Shown piece after piece: positions 11,146-19,335 of a DNA stretch of 64,000 nucleotides. Below the pieces are notes generated by a model. It saw nothing but the letters and a program-made list of their open reading frames with translations. It was not told where the DNA came from and did not search any database. The stretch spans positions 318,001-382,000 of the forward strand of contig NZ_PJCH01000003.1 of NCBI RefSeq assembly GCF_002943565.1, read 5' to 3'. The first letter of the stretch is position 1, and each line of letters starts with the position of its first letter. The translations under genes were made by a program, and so were the position numbers. This stretch comes from Hyphococcus luteus. Its GTDB lineage: Bacteria; Pseudomonadota; Alphaproteobacteria; Caulobacterales; Parvularculaceae.

Positions 11146-11493
11146 CTAATACTCATGACCCGTCTGTAACAACTCAAGGACGGTGTCCAGCACGCCATCA
11201 AGATTCGTGTAAATCTCATCATTCCAGAACCGCGCCACATGATAGTCCCGGCCTTCAAGCCAGGCATCGCGTTCCGCATCATGCTTGACCCGTTCAGGCA
11301 GACCATGCTGGCCGCCGTCAAGCTCGATAACCAGCTTGCGCTCAAGGCATATGAAATCAGCGATATAAGGCCCGATCGGGTGCTGGCGCCGGAACCGACA
11401 GCCATCCAGTTGTTTGCCTTTTAACGCGCGCCAGAGAATGCGTTCCGCATCCGTCTGATTTTTCCGCAATGATCGCGCGCGTTCATTGGCCAT
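11146..11493 (-). CDS. DUF559 (Vsr-like) endonuclease-fold protein
   Basis: The 115-residue protein carries the whole DUF559 domain: RKNQTDAERILWRALKGKQLDG near the N-terminus, then FRRQHPIGPYIADFICLERKLVIELDGGQH, which supplies the D..ExD catalytic pattern of the restriction-endonuclease-like fold, and a C-terminal DYHVARFWNDEI. These proteins relate to the Vsr superfamily; their biological role is largely undefined. The stop is convergent with the membrane protein gene and three bases from it. It is followed upstream by a pair of palindromic repeats. Confidence 0.85.
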   Translation of the reverse strand: MANERARSLRKNQTDAERILWRALKGKQLDGCRFRRQHPIGPYIADFICLERKLVIELDGGQHGLPERVKHDAERDAWLEGRDYHVARFWNDEIYTNLDGVLDTVLELLQTGHEY

Positions 11494-11526
11494 TGAACAA
11501 CTATATCGCCACAGGCGGGAAATCCT

Positions 11527-11672
11527 ACCTCCCCCTTGAGGGGAGGTCGAAATCTCTGATTTCGGGAGGGGGTGAGCAATAGCTAGACAGGCAGAACGTC
11601 AGTCGCCGGCTTTCTTACCCCCACCCAAAATCGCTCCGCGATTTTGACCTCCCCTCAAGGGGGAGGTGAATT
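11527..11672. repeat. Inverted pair of palindromic repeats, family A (copies 2 and 3)
   Basis: Copy 2 (11530-11575) reads CCTCCCC..GGGGAGG followed by a GAAATC/GATTTC hairpin and a G-run. Copy 3 (11619-11670) is the same unit inverted, with AAAATCG/CGATTTT and CCTCCCC..GGGGGAGG. About 40 unrelated bases separate them. The arrangement equals that suspected at the window start. Confidence 0.8.
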
Positions 11673-11683
11673 TATAAGCTACT

Positions 11684-11986
11684 CTAGGCCCAATGGCCGC
11701 GCTTGTGTTTGACGCCGTGTTTTTCGCAGATGTCGCGCAGGCGGTCGGTGGCGTTCGCCTCGCCGGTAAAAAACTCCTGCGCCAGCGCAAAGAGAAGATC
11801 GCCCCAAGCCTCTTTCGGGACGTTGGTCCAGAACTCGTAATCGCCGTCGTCGTAAATCTTTTTGACGAGCTCGCCCATGTCCTGCGTATCGATCGTAAAC
11901 TCGTCTTGCTTAAGGCGTGCACAGACGGAGCGAAAGGGATCGCCCTCCATGCGGTAAAGCTCGACGCTCTTGCCGTCATCGGCCAT
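11684..11986 (-). CDS. Small conserved-looking cytoplasmic protein, unknown function
   Basis: This acidic protein of 100 residues has no signal or membrane segment and the sequence looks like a compact alpha/beta domain (GKSVELYRMEGDPFRSV, then DDGDYEFWTNVPKEAWGDLLFALAQEF). It begins two bases after the glyS stop, so it is almost certainly cotranslated with glyS. I recognise no family, and a link to glycyl-tRNA charging is only positional. Confidence 0.7.
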   Translation of the reverse strand: MADDGKSVELYRMEGDPFRSVCARLKQDEFTIDTQDMGELVKKIYDDGDYEFWTNVPKEAWGDLLFALAQEFFTGEANATDRLRDICEKHGVKHKRGHWA

Positions 11987-11988
11987 GA

Positions 11989-14214
11989 CTAACCCTCGAG
12001 CTTGGAGAAGTCGGCGACTGTCGCCGTGGCGGCGGTAAGGCGTGCGAGAAGCGACAGGCGATTAGCGCGCAGTTTCGCGTCCTCGGCGTTGACCGTCACC
12101 GTTTCGAAGAACGCATCGAGGGGCTTGCGCAATTTCGCCAGCGCCGACATGGCCGCTTCGAAATCTTCACCCGCCACGGCTTTTTCGGCGGTCGCCTCCG
12201 CGTCTTTCAGCGCGGCGAACAGCGCCTTTTCCTCTTTTTCGGCAAGCGCGCCCTTTTCCACCGCATTCGGGTCGGCGGGCGTTTTGTCTTTCTTCTCTTC
12301 GGCCTTCAGGATGTTCGCCGCACGCTTGTAAGCCGCCGCGAGATTGGCGCCGTCATCGGTTTTAAGGAAGTCCGCGAGCGCCTCTAGTTTTGCGACGATG
12401 AGAACCAGATCGTCCTGAAGATTGCCCTCCGCATCGGTCAGCACCGCATCGATCTGGTCGTGCTTGTGGCCCTTATCGCGGAGATAGACCTTGAATCGAT
12501 CATAGAAAAAGGAAAGTAGGTCTTTGGCTAGTTCAATGGTGCGTTCTGCTCTTTTTCGACGCTTTTCATCATCGAAAAGTATCTCTTTGTGAACGCGCTC
12601 TGCATACTCTTCTACCAATACTCTATCTGCCAACTCAGGTGGCAAAGAATATGCTGGCTCAATTGATTTGTTGAGTTGCTCAACTTCTAAATCTTCTAAA
12701 AGCCAGAAAATCATATCCGCCAATTTGTGACCTAACCGAAACTTCTGGATATTAGAGGTCAAGATCAGCGAAATGACGCCCAAAGCCGCTCGTCTTAATG
12801 CAAAGGGATCGCTTGAGCCGGTCGGTTTCTTATCGATCGTCCAGAAGGCCGTTAGGGTGTCGATCTTGTCGGCGAGCGCGACGGCGATGGAGACCGGCGC
12901 AGTCGGAACCTCATCGTCCTGCCCCGCGGGCTTGTAGTGATCACGGATGGCGTTCGCGACTTCTTCGGGCTCGCCCTCTTCCAACGCGTAATAGCGGCCC
13001 ATGACGCCCTGCAGTTCCGGAAACTCGTAGACCATGCCGGTGACGAGATCAGCTTTTGACAACCATGCAGCTCGATCACAAAGTTCTCTATCCGCACCTA
13101 TAAGCGGTGCGATATAAGTTGCCATGCGAACGATACGATTTGATTTATCGAAGATAGACCCAAGGCCAGCAAAAAATTTGACATCCTCAAGATTATTGGC
13201 ACGCTCGGCCAAAGGCGTTTTCAGATCCTGATTGTAAAGGAACCACGCATCGGAAAGCCGCGCGGTCAAGACGCGCTCATAGCCCTCGCGCATGGCCTTG
13301 CCGCCATCCGGGGCTTCGATATTGGCGACGTAAACAAACCTGTTCGCGAGCGCGCCGGTCTTCGGGTCCTTCACGGAGAAATATTTCTGATGTCCGCGCA
13401 TGGAAGCCGTCAGCACCTCGTCGGGGACGGTGAGGAATTTCTCGTCGAACGAACCCATCATCGCGACCGGCCATTCGGCGAGGCCCGCGACCTCGTTCAA
13501 GAGGCCCTGATCCTCGACAAGCTCCAGCCCCTGCGCCTTGCAGAGCGTCGCGGCGTCGCTCGCGATCATCTCTTTTCGTTCATCAATATCGAGAACGACC
13601 TTGGCTTTTTTCAGCGCCGCCGCATAAGTCTCGAAAGACCGCGCCTGGATGACATCCGGCGCCAGAAAGCGGTGGCCTTGGGTTTCGTCGCCGGCGACGA
13701 TGCCGTCGATCTCGAACGGGATCACCTCGCCGTCGAAGGCGCACAGGATCGAGTGAAGCGGGCGCACCCAGCGCAAATCGCCGTCGCCCCAGCGCATGGA
13801 CTTCGGCCATGAGAAATTGCGCACGATATCGGGAACGAACCCGGCGATGAGATCGCTCGTCAGGGCGCCCTTGCGGTCGATCACCGCCACCCAATAGGCG
13901 CCCTTTTTGTCCTCGCGCTGCTCACACTCGTCGAGGGAGGCAAGCCCCGCGGATTTTAAGAACCCTTCCACGGCCTTTTCCGGCGCGCCGACGCGGGGGC
14001 CCTTTTTCTCCTCGCGCCTGTCGGGCTGGCGCGCGGGCAGGCCGTCCGCCACGAGGGTCAGCCGCCGGGGCCCGGCGAAGGCTTTCACCCCTTCGGGCAT
14101 GAAACCGGCGTCGAGCAACGCCTTGTTCACCGCCTTTTCGAGATCGGCGGCGGCTTTCCCTTGCATGCGCGCGGGGATTTCTTCGGAACGGAGTTCTAGG
14201 AGCAATTCGGGCAT
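11989..14214 (-). CDS. glyS: Glycine--tRNA ligase beta subunit
   Basis: This is the 741-residue beta subunit of the alpha2-beta2 glycyl-tRNA synthetase. It opens with the family N-terminus PELLLELRSEEIPARM and contains FLAPDVIQARSFETY, the MRGHQKYFSV block (about residue 280), the HD-like segment LVTGMVYEFPELQGVMGRYYA, PTGSSDPFALRRAALGVI (about 460) and a C-terminal DALR-type helical domain. Its partner glyQ is 3.3 kb upstream on the same strand. Two internal tracts, roughly 12483-12790 and 13060-13198, are strikingly AT-richer than the rest of the gene, although the reading frame is intact. Confidence 0.95.
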   Translation of the reverse strand: MPELLLELRSEEIPARMQGKAAADLEKAVNKALLDAGFMPEGVKAFAGPRRLTLVADGLPARQPDRREEKKGPRVGAPEKAVEGFLKSAGLASLDECEQREDKKGAYWVAVIDRKGALTSDLIAGFVPDIVRNFSWPKSMRWGDGDLRWVRPLHSILCAFDGEVIPFEIDGIVAGDETQGHRFLAPDVIQARSFETYAAALKKAKVVLDIDERKEMIASDAATLCKAQGLELVEDQGLLNEVAGLAEWPVAMMGSFDEKFLTVPDEVLTASMRGHQKYFSVKDPKTGALANRFVYVANIEAPDGGKAMREGYERVLTARLSDAWFLYNQDLKTPLAERANNLEDVKFFAGLGSIFDKSNRIVRMATYIAPLIGADRELCDRAAWLSKADLVTGMVYEFPELQGVMGRYYALEEGEPEEVANAIRDHYKPAGQDDEVPTAPVSIAVALADKIDTLTAFWTIDKKPTGSSDPFALRRAALGVISLILTSNIQKFRLGHKLADMIFWLLEDLEVEQLNKSIEPAYSLPPELADRVLVEEYAERVHKEILFDDEKRRKRAERTIELAKDLLSFFYDRFKVYLRDKGHKHDQIDAVLTDAEGNLQDDLVLIVAKLEALADFLKTDDGANLAAAYKRAANILKAEEKKDKTPADPNAVEKGALAEKEEKALFAALKDAEATAEKAVAGEDFEAAMSALAKLRKPLDAFFETVTVNAEDAKLRANRLSLLARLTAATATVADFSKLEG

Positions 14215-14221
14215 GGGAGCG

Positions 14222-14284
14222 CGTTCTAGAGCATTTTTAGGAAAAGTGGGAACCGGTTTTCCGTTAAAAAAATGCGCCCCCTAA
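14222..14284. repeat. Imperfect palindromic intergenic repeat, family C
   Basis: The arms gcattttt/aaaaatgc enclose a core AAAAGTGGGAACCGGTTTTCC. The core strongly resembles a short repeat scattered through many Rhizobiales genomes. It lies immediately upstream of glyS and downstream of the thioesterase gene, and could act as an RNA hairpin or just be a mobile palindrome. Confidence 0.5.
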
Positions 14285-14317
14285 AATCCGGGGGGTTAGG
14301 GCTCGCGGCAAGCGGCC

Positions 14318-14764
14318 TCAGCCGGTCATCCGCCGGACCTGCACGGCGTTCACCCGGACGGCGAGCTTTTCCTGCGCGTTCTTAAAATCCGCCTCCACAT
14401 GGATGAGGGTCTTGGCGGCGTTTACAACCCGCCCCTCGATCATGGCCAGGGGCATGGTGAGGGGCCGGAAATAATTCGTCTCGAGCCGCGAGGTGCGGAA
14501 ACGCTCCTTGTCGGCGGTCAGCACCGTCATGGCAGCAAGGCCCGCCACATGGTCGGCGACCGAGGCGATATGGCCGCCGAACATCACCCCGTCGGGCATG
14601 ACGAAACGGTCGTCGATCTCCCAGCGCATTTTGATATGGCCCCAGGACCAGTCGAGGAGCGTGAATTCGCCGAGCTTTTCGCGCGCCCAGTCGTTAAAGC
14701 GCGAGCCCCCTTCTTTATAACCGTTGAGAATGTCAGTGTGGCGCGCGGAAGTCGTGCGGGTCAT
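14318..14764 (-). CDS. PaaI-family hotdog thioesterase
   Basis: The 148-residue protein has a single hotdog domain. The segment VMFGGHIASVADHVAGLAAMTVL matches the central helix of PaaI-like acyl-CoA thioesterases, with HIASVAD at the usual active-site position, and SRLETNYFRPL is the following strand. The substrate is unknown. Its ATG overlaps the stop of the upstream DUF6438 lipoprotein gene (ATGA). Confidence 0.82.
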   Translation of the reverse strand: MTRTTSARHTDILNGYKEGGSRFNDWAREKLGEFTLLDWSWGHIKMRWEIDDRFVMPDGVMFGGHIASVADHVAGLAAMTVLTADKERFRTSRLETNYFRPLTMPLAMIEGRVVNAAKTLIHVEADFKNAQEKLAVRVNAVQVRRMTG

Positions 14765-15321
14765 TGCGACTTTTCCTCAGCGCCGTAAAACGCCTCGCGC
14801 GGGCCGATGAAATCGTCGAGGTCCAGCACCGCATCGATCTCGAGAATCATCTCGTCGAGGCGTTCGCGCCCGTCAAAGCCCATGCAGCCCTGGTAAAGGC
14901 TGACGGAATGGGAAAGCTTTTTCGCGTCGTAAGAGACAATGACGCTCGGCATGTCCGTCGCGCGCTGCGGACAATTGCTTCCGTCCGCATTGGGATAGGC
15001 CGCGTCATAAGACGAAAAGTCATGCGCCCTGGCGATTTCGACCAGCTTTTTAAACGAGCCCTCGGGAAGCCTTTTGCTCACCGTCCCTTGGTCTTCCTTG
15101 ACGAATTGCTCACCCTTGAAAACCAGCACGTCGCGCTCGTCGACGCGCACTTCGTAAACCGGACAGAAGCCGTAACACGCCGTGCGTTTCAGCGTGAACT
15201 CATCATAGTTCTCGGTTTGCCCCGTATTGAGGCCGCGCGTCGCGTAAGGCTGATAGCCTTCGGTCGAGCAGGCGGAGAGGAGCGCCGCCGTCACTATTGT
15301 CAATAAGCTCAGTCTTATCAT
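14761..15321 (-). CDS. DUF6438 domain lipoprotein
   Basis: This 186-residue secreted lipoprotein has a short signal ending in the lipobox LLSAC. The domain begins with TLKRTACYGFCPVYEVRV, the signature of DUF6438, and has further cysteines (DGSNCPQRA, YQGCMGF), suggesting disulfides in the periplasm. Function is unknown. The start at 15321 has an AAGGA nine bases upstream; the other ATG at 15330 directly abuts that AAGGA and is less likely. Its stop overlaps the thioesterase start. Confidence 0.8.
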   Translation of the reverse strand: MIRLSLLTIVTAALLSACSTEGYQPYATRGLNTGQTENYDEFTLKRTACYGFCPVYEVRVDERDVLVFKGEQFVKEDQGTVSKRLPEGSFKKLVEIARAHDFSSYDAAYPNADGSNCPQRATDMPSVIVSYDAKKLSHSVSLYQGCMGFDGRERLDEMILEIDAVLDLDDFIGPREAFYGAEEKSQ

Positions 15322-15354
15322 GGTTCGCATTCCTTCCCGGCGAGGCTCGCCCGG

Positions 15355-15678
15355 TTATGACAGATCGACAGGCGTAAAGGGCGAAAACATCTGCTTCGCC
15401 TCGGCGAGGTCGCCGATCGTCACATAATCGCAGACCTCCGCATAGGCGCCCCACATTTCCTGCACAGCCGGATTCTCGTGAGCGGCGTCGATGGCCTCCT
15501 GCGATTTCCACGCAAAGACCTCCACAAAGGTTCCGTCGCCGGCGCGCCCGCAGAGCGCCGGCCCCTCGCCCACAAGGCCTTCAGCGCGCAGGGTCGGCAG
15601 ATGGGTTTTCATAAGCGCCAGAAGCTCGGCGTCCTTGCCCGGTTTCGGCCTGTAACAGGCAATCACCATCACGCTCAT
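15355..15678 (-). CDS. Small ABM-fold-like (dimeric alpha/beta barrel) protein
   Basis: The 107-residue protein resembles antibiotic-biosynthesis-monooxygenase-fold or EthD-like proteins: a first strand MVIACYRPKPGKDAELLALMKTHLPTLRAEGL, then EVFAWKSQEAIDAAHENPAVQEMWGAYAEV. Such folds are dimeric and often bind small metabolites; no catalytic residue can be assigned. A GGAGG site lies seven bases before the ATG. It follows mtgA with an 11-base gap and is likely in the same transcript. Confidence 0.75.
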   Translation of the reverse strand: MSVMVIACYRPKPGKDAELLALMKTHLPTLRAEGLVGEGPALCGRAGDGTFVEVFAWKSQEAIDAAHENPAVQEMWGAYAEVCDYVTIGDLAEAKQMFSPFTPVDLS

Positions 15679-15689
15679 CTTGAGGCCTC

Positions 15690-16442
15690 CTATTGGTGTT
15701 TCAGAACGCAGGCGTCGAGCCCGTCGCGGCGCACCTGATGCATGCGGGCGCGCACCGTGCCGGCGCGTTTTCGCACATAAGGCCCCGGCGGGTCGACGCG
15801 CCAGTCATGGGGGTTCGGCAGGACGCTGGCGAGAAGCGCCGCCTCGTAAGAGCTGAGGTCTTTCGCGCTTTTGTGGAACCGCGCCTGCGCCGCCGCCTCT
15901 GCGCCGAAATGACCGTCGCCCCATTCGGCGATGTTGAGATAGACCTCCATGATGCGTTTTTTCGGCCAGAAGGTTTCGATAAGCAGGGTCATCCACGCCT
16001 CGCCGCCCTTCCTCACCCAGCCGCCGCCATTCCAGAGAAAGGCGTTTTTCGCCGTCTGCTGCGAAATCGTCGAGGCGCCGCGCAGGCGTTTGCCGTTTTC
16101 AGCCTCTTCCAGCGCCTTGTCGATCGCCTCGAAATCGATGCCGTTATGAAGGCAAAAGCGCGTGTCCTCCGCCGCGATGACGGCGGTGACGAGATTGGGC
16201 GAGATATCTTCAAGCCTCGTCCAGGGATGGATGATGACGTCGCCGCTCAGTTTCCGCTGCAGCATCAAAAGCGTGCCCGGCGGCGCGGCGACGGCGTAAT
16301 ACCCGGCCCAGACAATGCTCGCCGCAAAGAGCGCGCCGACGCCGATCAGCCCGGCGCGCAGGTAAAACGCAAAGCGGGTCTTGGGCGCTTTTTTCTTCCT
16401 GCGTTTCCTCTGGCTTTTTCTTTTGGGCGCGGTCAACGCCAT
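15690..16442 (-). CDS. mtgA: Monofunctional peptidoglycan glycosyltransferase MtgA
   Basis: This 250-residue inner-membrane enzyme polymerises lipid II into glycan strands. A lysine/arginine-rich N-terminus precedes one membrane segment (about residues 27-50). The GT51 domain shows AAEDTRFCLHNGID with the catalytic Glu, the family motif GASTISQQTAKNAFL, a second Glu in a segment written EVYLNIAEWGDGHFGAEAAA, and ALLASVLPNP. There is no transpeptidase domain, as expected for MtgA. Confidence 0.95.
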   Translation of the reverse strand: MALTAPKRKSQRKRRKKKAPKTRFAFYLRAGLIGVGALFAASIVWAGYYAVAAPPGTLLMLQRKLSGDVIIHPWTRLEDISPNLVTAVIAAEDTRFCLHNGIDFEAIDKALEEAENGKRLRGASTISQQTAKNAFLWNGGGWVRKGGEAWMTLLIETFWPKKRIMEVYLNIAEWGDGHFGAEAAAQARFHKSAKDLSSYEAALLASVLPNPHDWRVDPPGPYVRKRAGTVRARMHQVRRDGLDACVLKHQ

Positions 16443-16470
16443 GGGACTCCCCGAACATATGACGGCAAAG

Positions 16471-16501
16471 AAAAAGGGGCGGCGCCAAAGCCGCCCCTTT
16501 T
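16471..16501 (-). terminator. Rho-independent terminator after DUF1761 gene
   Basis: A perfect stem GGGGCGGC/GCCGCCCC (16476-16483 and 16490-16497) has a six-base loop and is flanked by A-runs on one side and T-runs on the other. Read on the minus strand it follows the DUF1761 stop by about 20 bases and ends in UUUUU. The T-run on the plus strand makes it potentially bidirectional. Confidence 0.85.
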
Positions 16502-16521
16502 CCTAAAATGACGCCGCGGGG

Positions 16522-16929
16522 CTATTTTATCAAGGCGAGCACGATGGCGGAAACCACCCAGCCGACGAGCAGATGACCGGCGTCGATCAGCAGCAAAGTC
16601 GAATTATGCGCCGCATAGATATAAGCATAGCTGCACATTGGAAGCGCCAGAAAAAACCATAAGGCGAAGGCGGTGGCGACGGCGCCGCCGAGCCCGGCCG
16701 AGCCTTTCCATTTCAGGATAAGCCCGATCCCGATCACCTGCAGGAGGGTGATCAGAAATCCGCTCGCCATCCAGACCGGGCTTTCGCTTTCCGCCGCCTC
16801 CATCGTGATCCCTTCCGCCGCCATCCAGGCTTCCTGAAACAGCATGCCGTACCAGACCCATCCGATCAGAAAGAACACAATGGACGCAACGAGAACGCCG
16901 ACAAGATTCAAACCGAGTATTCTGGGCAT
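16522..16929 (-). CDS. DUF1761 family small membrane protein
   Basis: This 135-residue integral membrane protein has four predicted segments: about residues 5-25, 48-68, 76-98 and 110-133. The N-terminal pattern FFLIGWVWYGMLFQEAWM is characteristic of DUF1761, a family of unknown function. The start at 16929 is preferred over one 28 codons upstream because GGAGGG lies at good spacing. It is a single-gene unit with its own terminator. Confidence 0.83.
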   Translation of the reverse strand: MPRILGLNLVGVLVASIVFFLIGWVWYGMLFQEAWMAAEGITMEAAESESPVWMASGFLITLLQVIGIGLILKWKGSAGLGGAVATAFALWFFLALPMCSYAYIYAAHNSTLLLIDAGHLLVGWVVSAIVLALIK

Positions 16930-17050
16930 GATGACCCTCCCTCTGTTGGTCTCGACGGATTTTACCGCGCGCCGGCGCCAGGCGGCAATGCGGAAAAAAT
17001 CCGTGCGCCGCACAATCGATGCTGCGCCCGCGAATTCTTCCGCACCCGGC

Positions 17051-17521
17051 CTATTGAGGGAAGATGCCGAAACTGCGAAAACGCTGCACGAGCGCGTTGA
17101 AATCCGCAGGCTGTTTGTCGCTTAGAATGTCGTCCTCGGCGAAGACGATCCAGGGTTGCGCGCTTTTCACCCAGATATGGCCGGCGGGGCGCACCCATGA
17201 CGCATCGTCCAAGGTTCCGGCCCGAACGCTGAAAATGCCGGTCCCCGGTTTATGACCGTGGGCGATGCGCGAGCCGCAATCGCCGCAGAACCAGCCGATG
17301 CGCCGGTTGCCGGCGTCGGAGGTCCATTCGATCTCTTTGGGCTCGCCGGCGATGAACCGAAAGGACGGCTCCGCAACCATGGCGTTGACGGCGAAAGCGC
17401 CGCCGCCGATCTTCTGACAGTTCGTACAGTGACAGCCCGCAACGGTGACGGGCGCGGCGCTTATCTCATAGCGCAATCCCCCGCACTGGCATCCGCCTTT
17501 AAGGGGCAGCGCGACGCTCAT
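17051..17521 (-). CDS. GFA (glutathione-dependent formaldehyde-activating-like) zinc protein
   Basis: The 156-residue protein is a GFA/CENP-V-like domain. The zinc-binding cysteines are visible as CQCG near residue 11, CHCTNC near 31 and CGDCGSRI near 78, followed by the SVRAGTLDD segment. True formaldehyde activation has been questioned for the family, so the substrate is open. The start lies four bases after the glyQ stop, so it belongs to the glyQ transcript. Confidence 0.86.
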   Translation of the reverse strand: MSVALPLKGGCQCGGLRYEISAAPVTVAGCHCTNCQKIGGGAFAVNAMVAEPSFRFIAGEPKEIEWTSDAGNRRIGWFCGDCGSRIAHGHKPGTGIFSVRAGTLDDASWVRPAGHIWVKSAQPWIVFAEDDILSDKQPADFNALVQRFRSFGIFPQ

Positions 17522-17525
17522 GGCC

Positions 17526-18464
17526 TCAGGCGTCCGCGTAGTCGACGACGCCGGCGCCCTCGCCCGCGCCTTGCGGGCTTTCGAGCCACGCCTCGCAACA
17601 GGCCTTGGCGAGCGTCCGGACCCGCAAGATATAGGACTGGCGTTCGGTTGCGGAGATGACGCCGCGCGCATCCAAGAGATTGAAAAGATGCGAGGCCTTG
17701 ATGCACTGCTCATAGGCGGGCAGCGGATAGGCTTTGCCGTCTTTCTTGCCGGCTTCGATGATCGCCATGCAGTTTTCCTCCGCCTCCTTAAACTGGCGGA
17801 AGAGAATCTCGGTGTTGGCGAGTTCGAAATTGTAAGCCGACTGTTCGACTTCGTTCTGGTGAAAAACGTCGCCATAGGTGAAGGGCGACCCGTCGGGCTT
17901 GGCGCCGCCATAAACGAGATCGAAGCCGTTATCGACGCCTTGCACATACATGGCGAGGCGTTCGAGCCCGTAAGTGATTTCGCCGGTCACCGGCCGGCAG
18001 TCGAAACCGCCGACCTGCTGAAAGTAAGTGAACTGCGTCACCTCCATGCCGTCGCACCAGACCTCCCAGCCGAGACCCCAGGCGCCGAGCGTCGGGCTTT
18101 CCCAGTCGTCTTCGACGAAACGAATGTCGTGAACGCTGCGATCGACGCCGATGGCGTCGAGAGAGCCGAGATAAAGTTCCTGAATATTGTCGGGGCTCGG
18201 CTTCAGCGCCACCTGGAACTGGTAATAATGCTGGAAGCGGTTGGGGTTCGCGCCATAACGCCCGTCGGTGGGGCGCCGGCAGGGCTGCACATAGGCCGCG
18301 TTCCAGGGCTTCGGTCCGAGCGAGCGCAGCGTCGTCGCCGGGTGAAAGGTCCCCGCCCCCATCTCCATGTCATAGGGCTGCAGGATGACGCAGCCTTGAT
18401 CGGCCCAGTAATTCTGAAGCGTCAGGATGAGATCCTGAAAAGACTTGTTTTTCTTGTCGGCCAT
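17526..18464 (-). CDS. glyQ: Glycine--tRNA ligase alpha subunit
   Basis: This is the 312-residue catalytic alpha subunit of the tetrameric glycyl-tRNA synthetase. It contains the class II motifs: the near-invariant N-terminus [56 protein letters not shown] (motif 2 region), [14 protein letters not shown] and [13 protein letters not shown] (motif 3). Unusually for this type, glyS is not directly next to it but 3.3 kb downstream on the same strand, with six genes between. Confidence 0.96.
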   Translation of the reverse strand: MADKKNKSFQDLILTLQNYWADQGCVILQPYDMEMGAGTFHPATTLRSLGPKPWNAAYVQPCRRPTDGRYGANPNRFQHYYQFQVALKPSPDNIQELYLGSLDAIGVDRSVHDIRFVEDDWESPTLGAWGLGWEVWCDGMEVTQFTYFQQVGGFDCRPVTGEITYGLERLAMYVQGVDNGFDLVYGGAKPDGSPFTYGDVFHQNEVEQSAYNFELANTEILFRQFKEAEENCMAIIEAGKKDGKAYPLPAYEQCIKASHLFNLLDARGVISATERQSYILRVRTLAKACCEAWLESPQGAGEGAGVVDYADA

Positions 18465-18544
18465 GGGGCTTCCGGCGGCTGGTTTCGCGCGAGCGGCGTT
18501 CTCCGGGCGGTTGCACCGGAAAACGCCTCTCCAGTCAAGCAGCC

Positions 18545-19159
18545 CTACTGGCCCTGCGCGGTTTTCTTGAAGCCTTCGAGGCCCATGACGCGCCCGTTCC
18601 AGGCCTTGATGTTGGGATAATCATCGAGCGGAAGCTCCATGGGCGCAGCGTAGGTGAGCCCGGCCCCGGCTGCGAAATCGGCGAGCGTCGGTTCGCCGCC
18701 GCCCAGCCAGTCCTTGCCGTCGAGCGCAGCGTTCAGGAGCGTCGCTTCACGCTCGAACTTCGCGAGCGCGGCCGCAACCACGGTTTCGTCGGGATCGCCC
18801 ATATCCAGCATCGGCTTGATCGCGCGCTCGAACTGGATCGGCTGATAAGCCGGCGTCCAGTGCGCGACATCCCAGAACAACCATTGATTGACCAGCGCGC
18901 GCGTCTGCACATCTTCCGGGTAAAGAGCGTTCCCCGCCTTGCCGGCCAGATAGATCATGATGGCGACGGATTCGGAAAGATGGAAACCATTGTCGTCCAT
19001 CGCCGGAATGCGGCCTGAGGGGTTCGCCGCCTTGATCGTGTCGTCGCCGGGCGCAGCCATGACCGATTCAACGTCAAGGCCCAGATGATGGGCGACGGCC
19101 AGCGGCTTTCTGACATTCTGCGACAAGGACGCGCCGATGATCTTGATGGGGTTCGCCAT
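18545..19159 (-). CDS. Glutathione S-transferase family protein
   Basis: The 204-residue protein has a thioredoxin-like N-terminal domain (about residues 1-78, with the cis-Pro/Glu-Ser glutathione-binding segment [20 protein letters not shown]) and a helical C-terminal domain ([15 protein letters not shown], the conserved N-capping Asp motif). It looks like a soluble detoxification or isomerase-type GST. A strong AGGAGAGG ribosome site precedes the ATG. It is probably separately transcribed ahead of glyQ. Confidence 0.88.
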   Translation of the reverse strand: MANPIKIIGASLSQNVRKPLAVAHHLGLDVESVMAAPGDDTIKAANPSGRIPAMDDNGFHLSESVAIMIYLAGKAGNALYPEDVQTRALVNQWLFWDVAHWTPAYQPIQFERAIKPMLDMGDPDETVVAAALAKFEREATLLNAALDGKDWLGGGEPTLADFAAGAGLTYAAPMELPLDDYPNIKAWNGRVMGLEGFKKTAQGQ

Positions 19160-19335
19160 GAAATCCTCTCCTGAATAATGGGCGTAAACGCTATGCGCCG
19201 CAGCGTTTTAGGGCAAGAAACAAGGCGCGCGCCCTCCGAAATGTGATAATGCTTGCCTCATAACGCATTCTTCCCCAAAAATGGACGGGGGGCGCGCCTT
19301 GGCGTTCCCTGGTATTCTCAAGTTCGGTTGCGCCC

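Noticed and set aside
18495-18527. Hairpin between glyQ and GST as terminator
   Set aside because: Eleven paired bases with one mismatch but no T-tract on the minus strand; not convincing.
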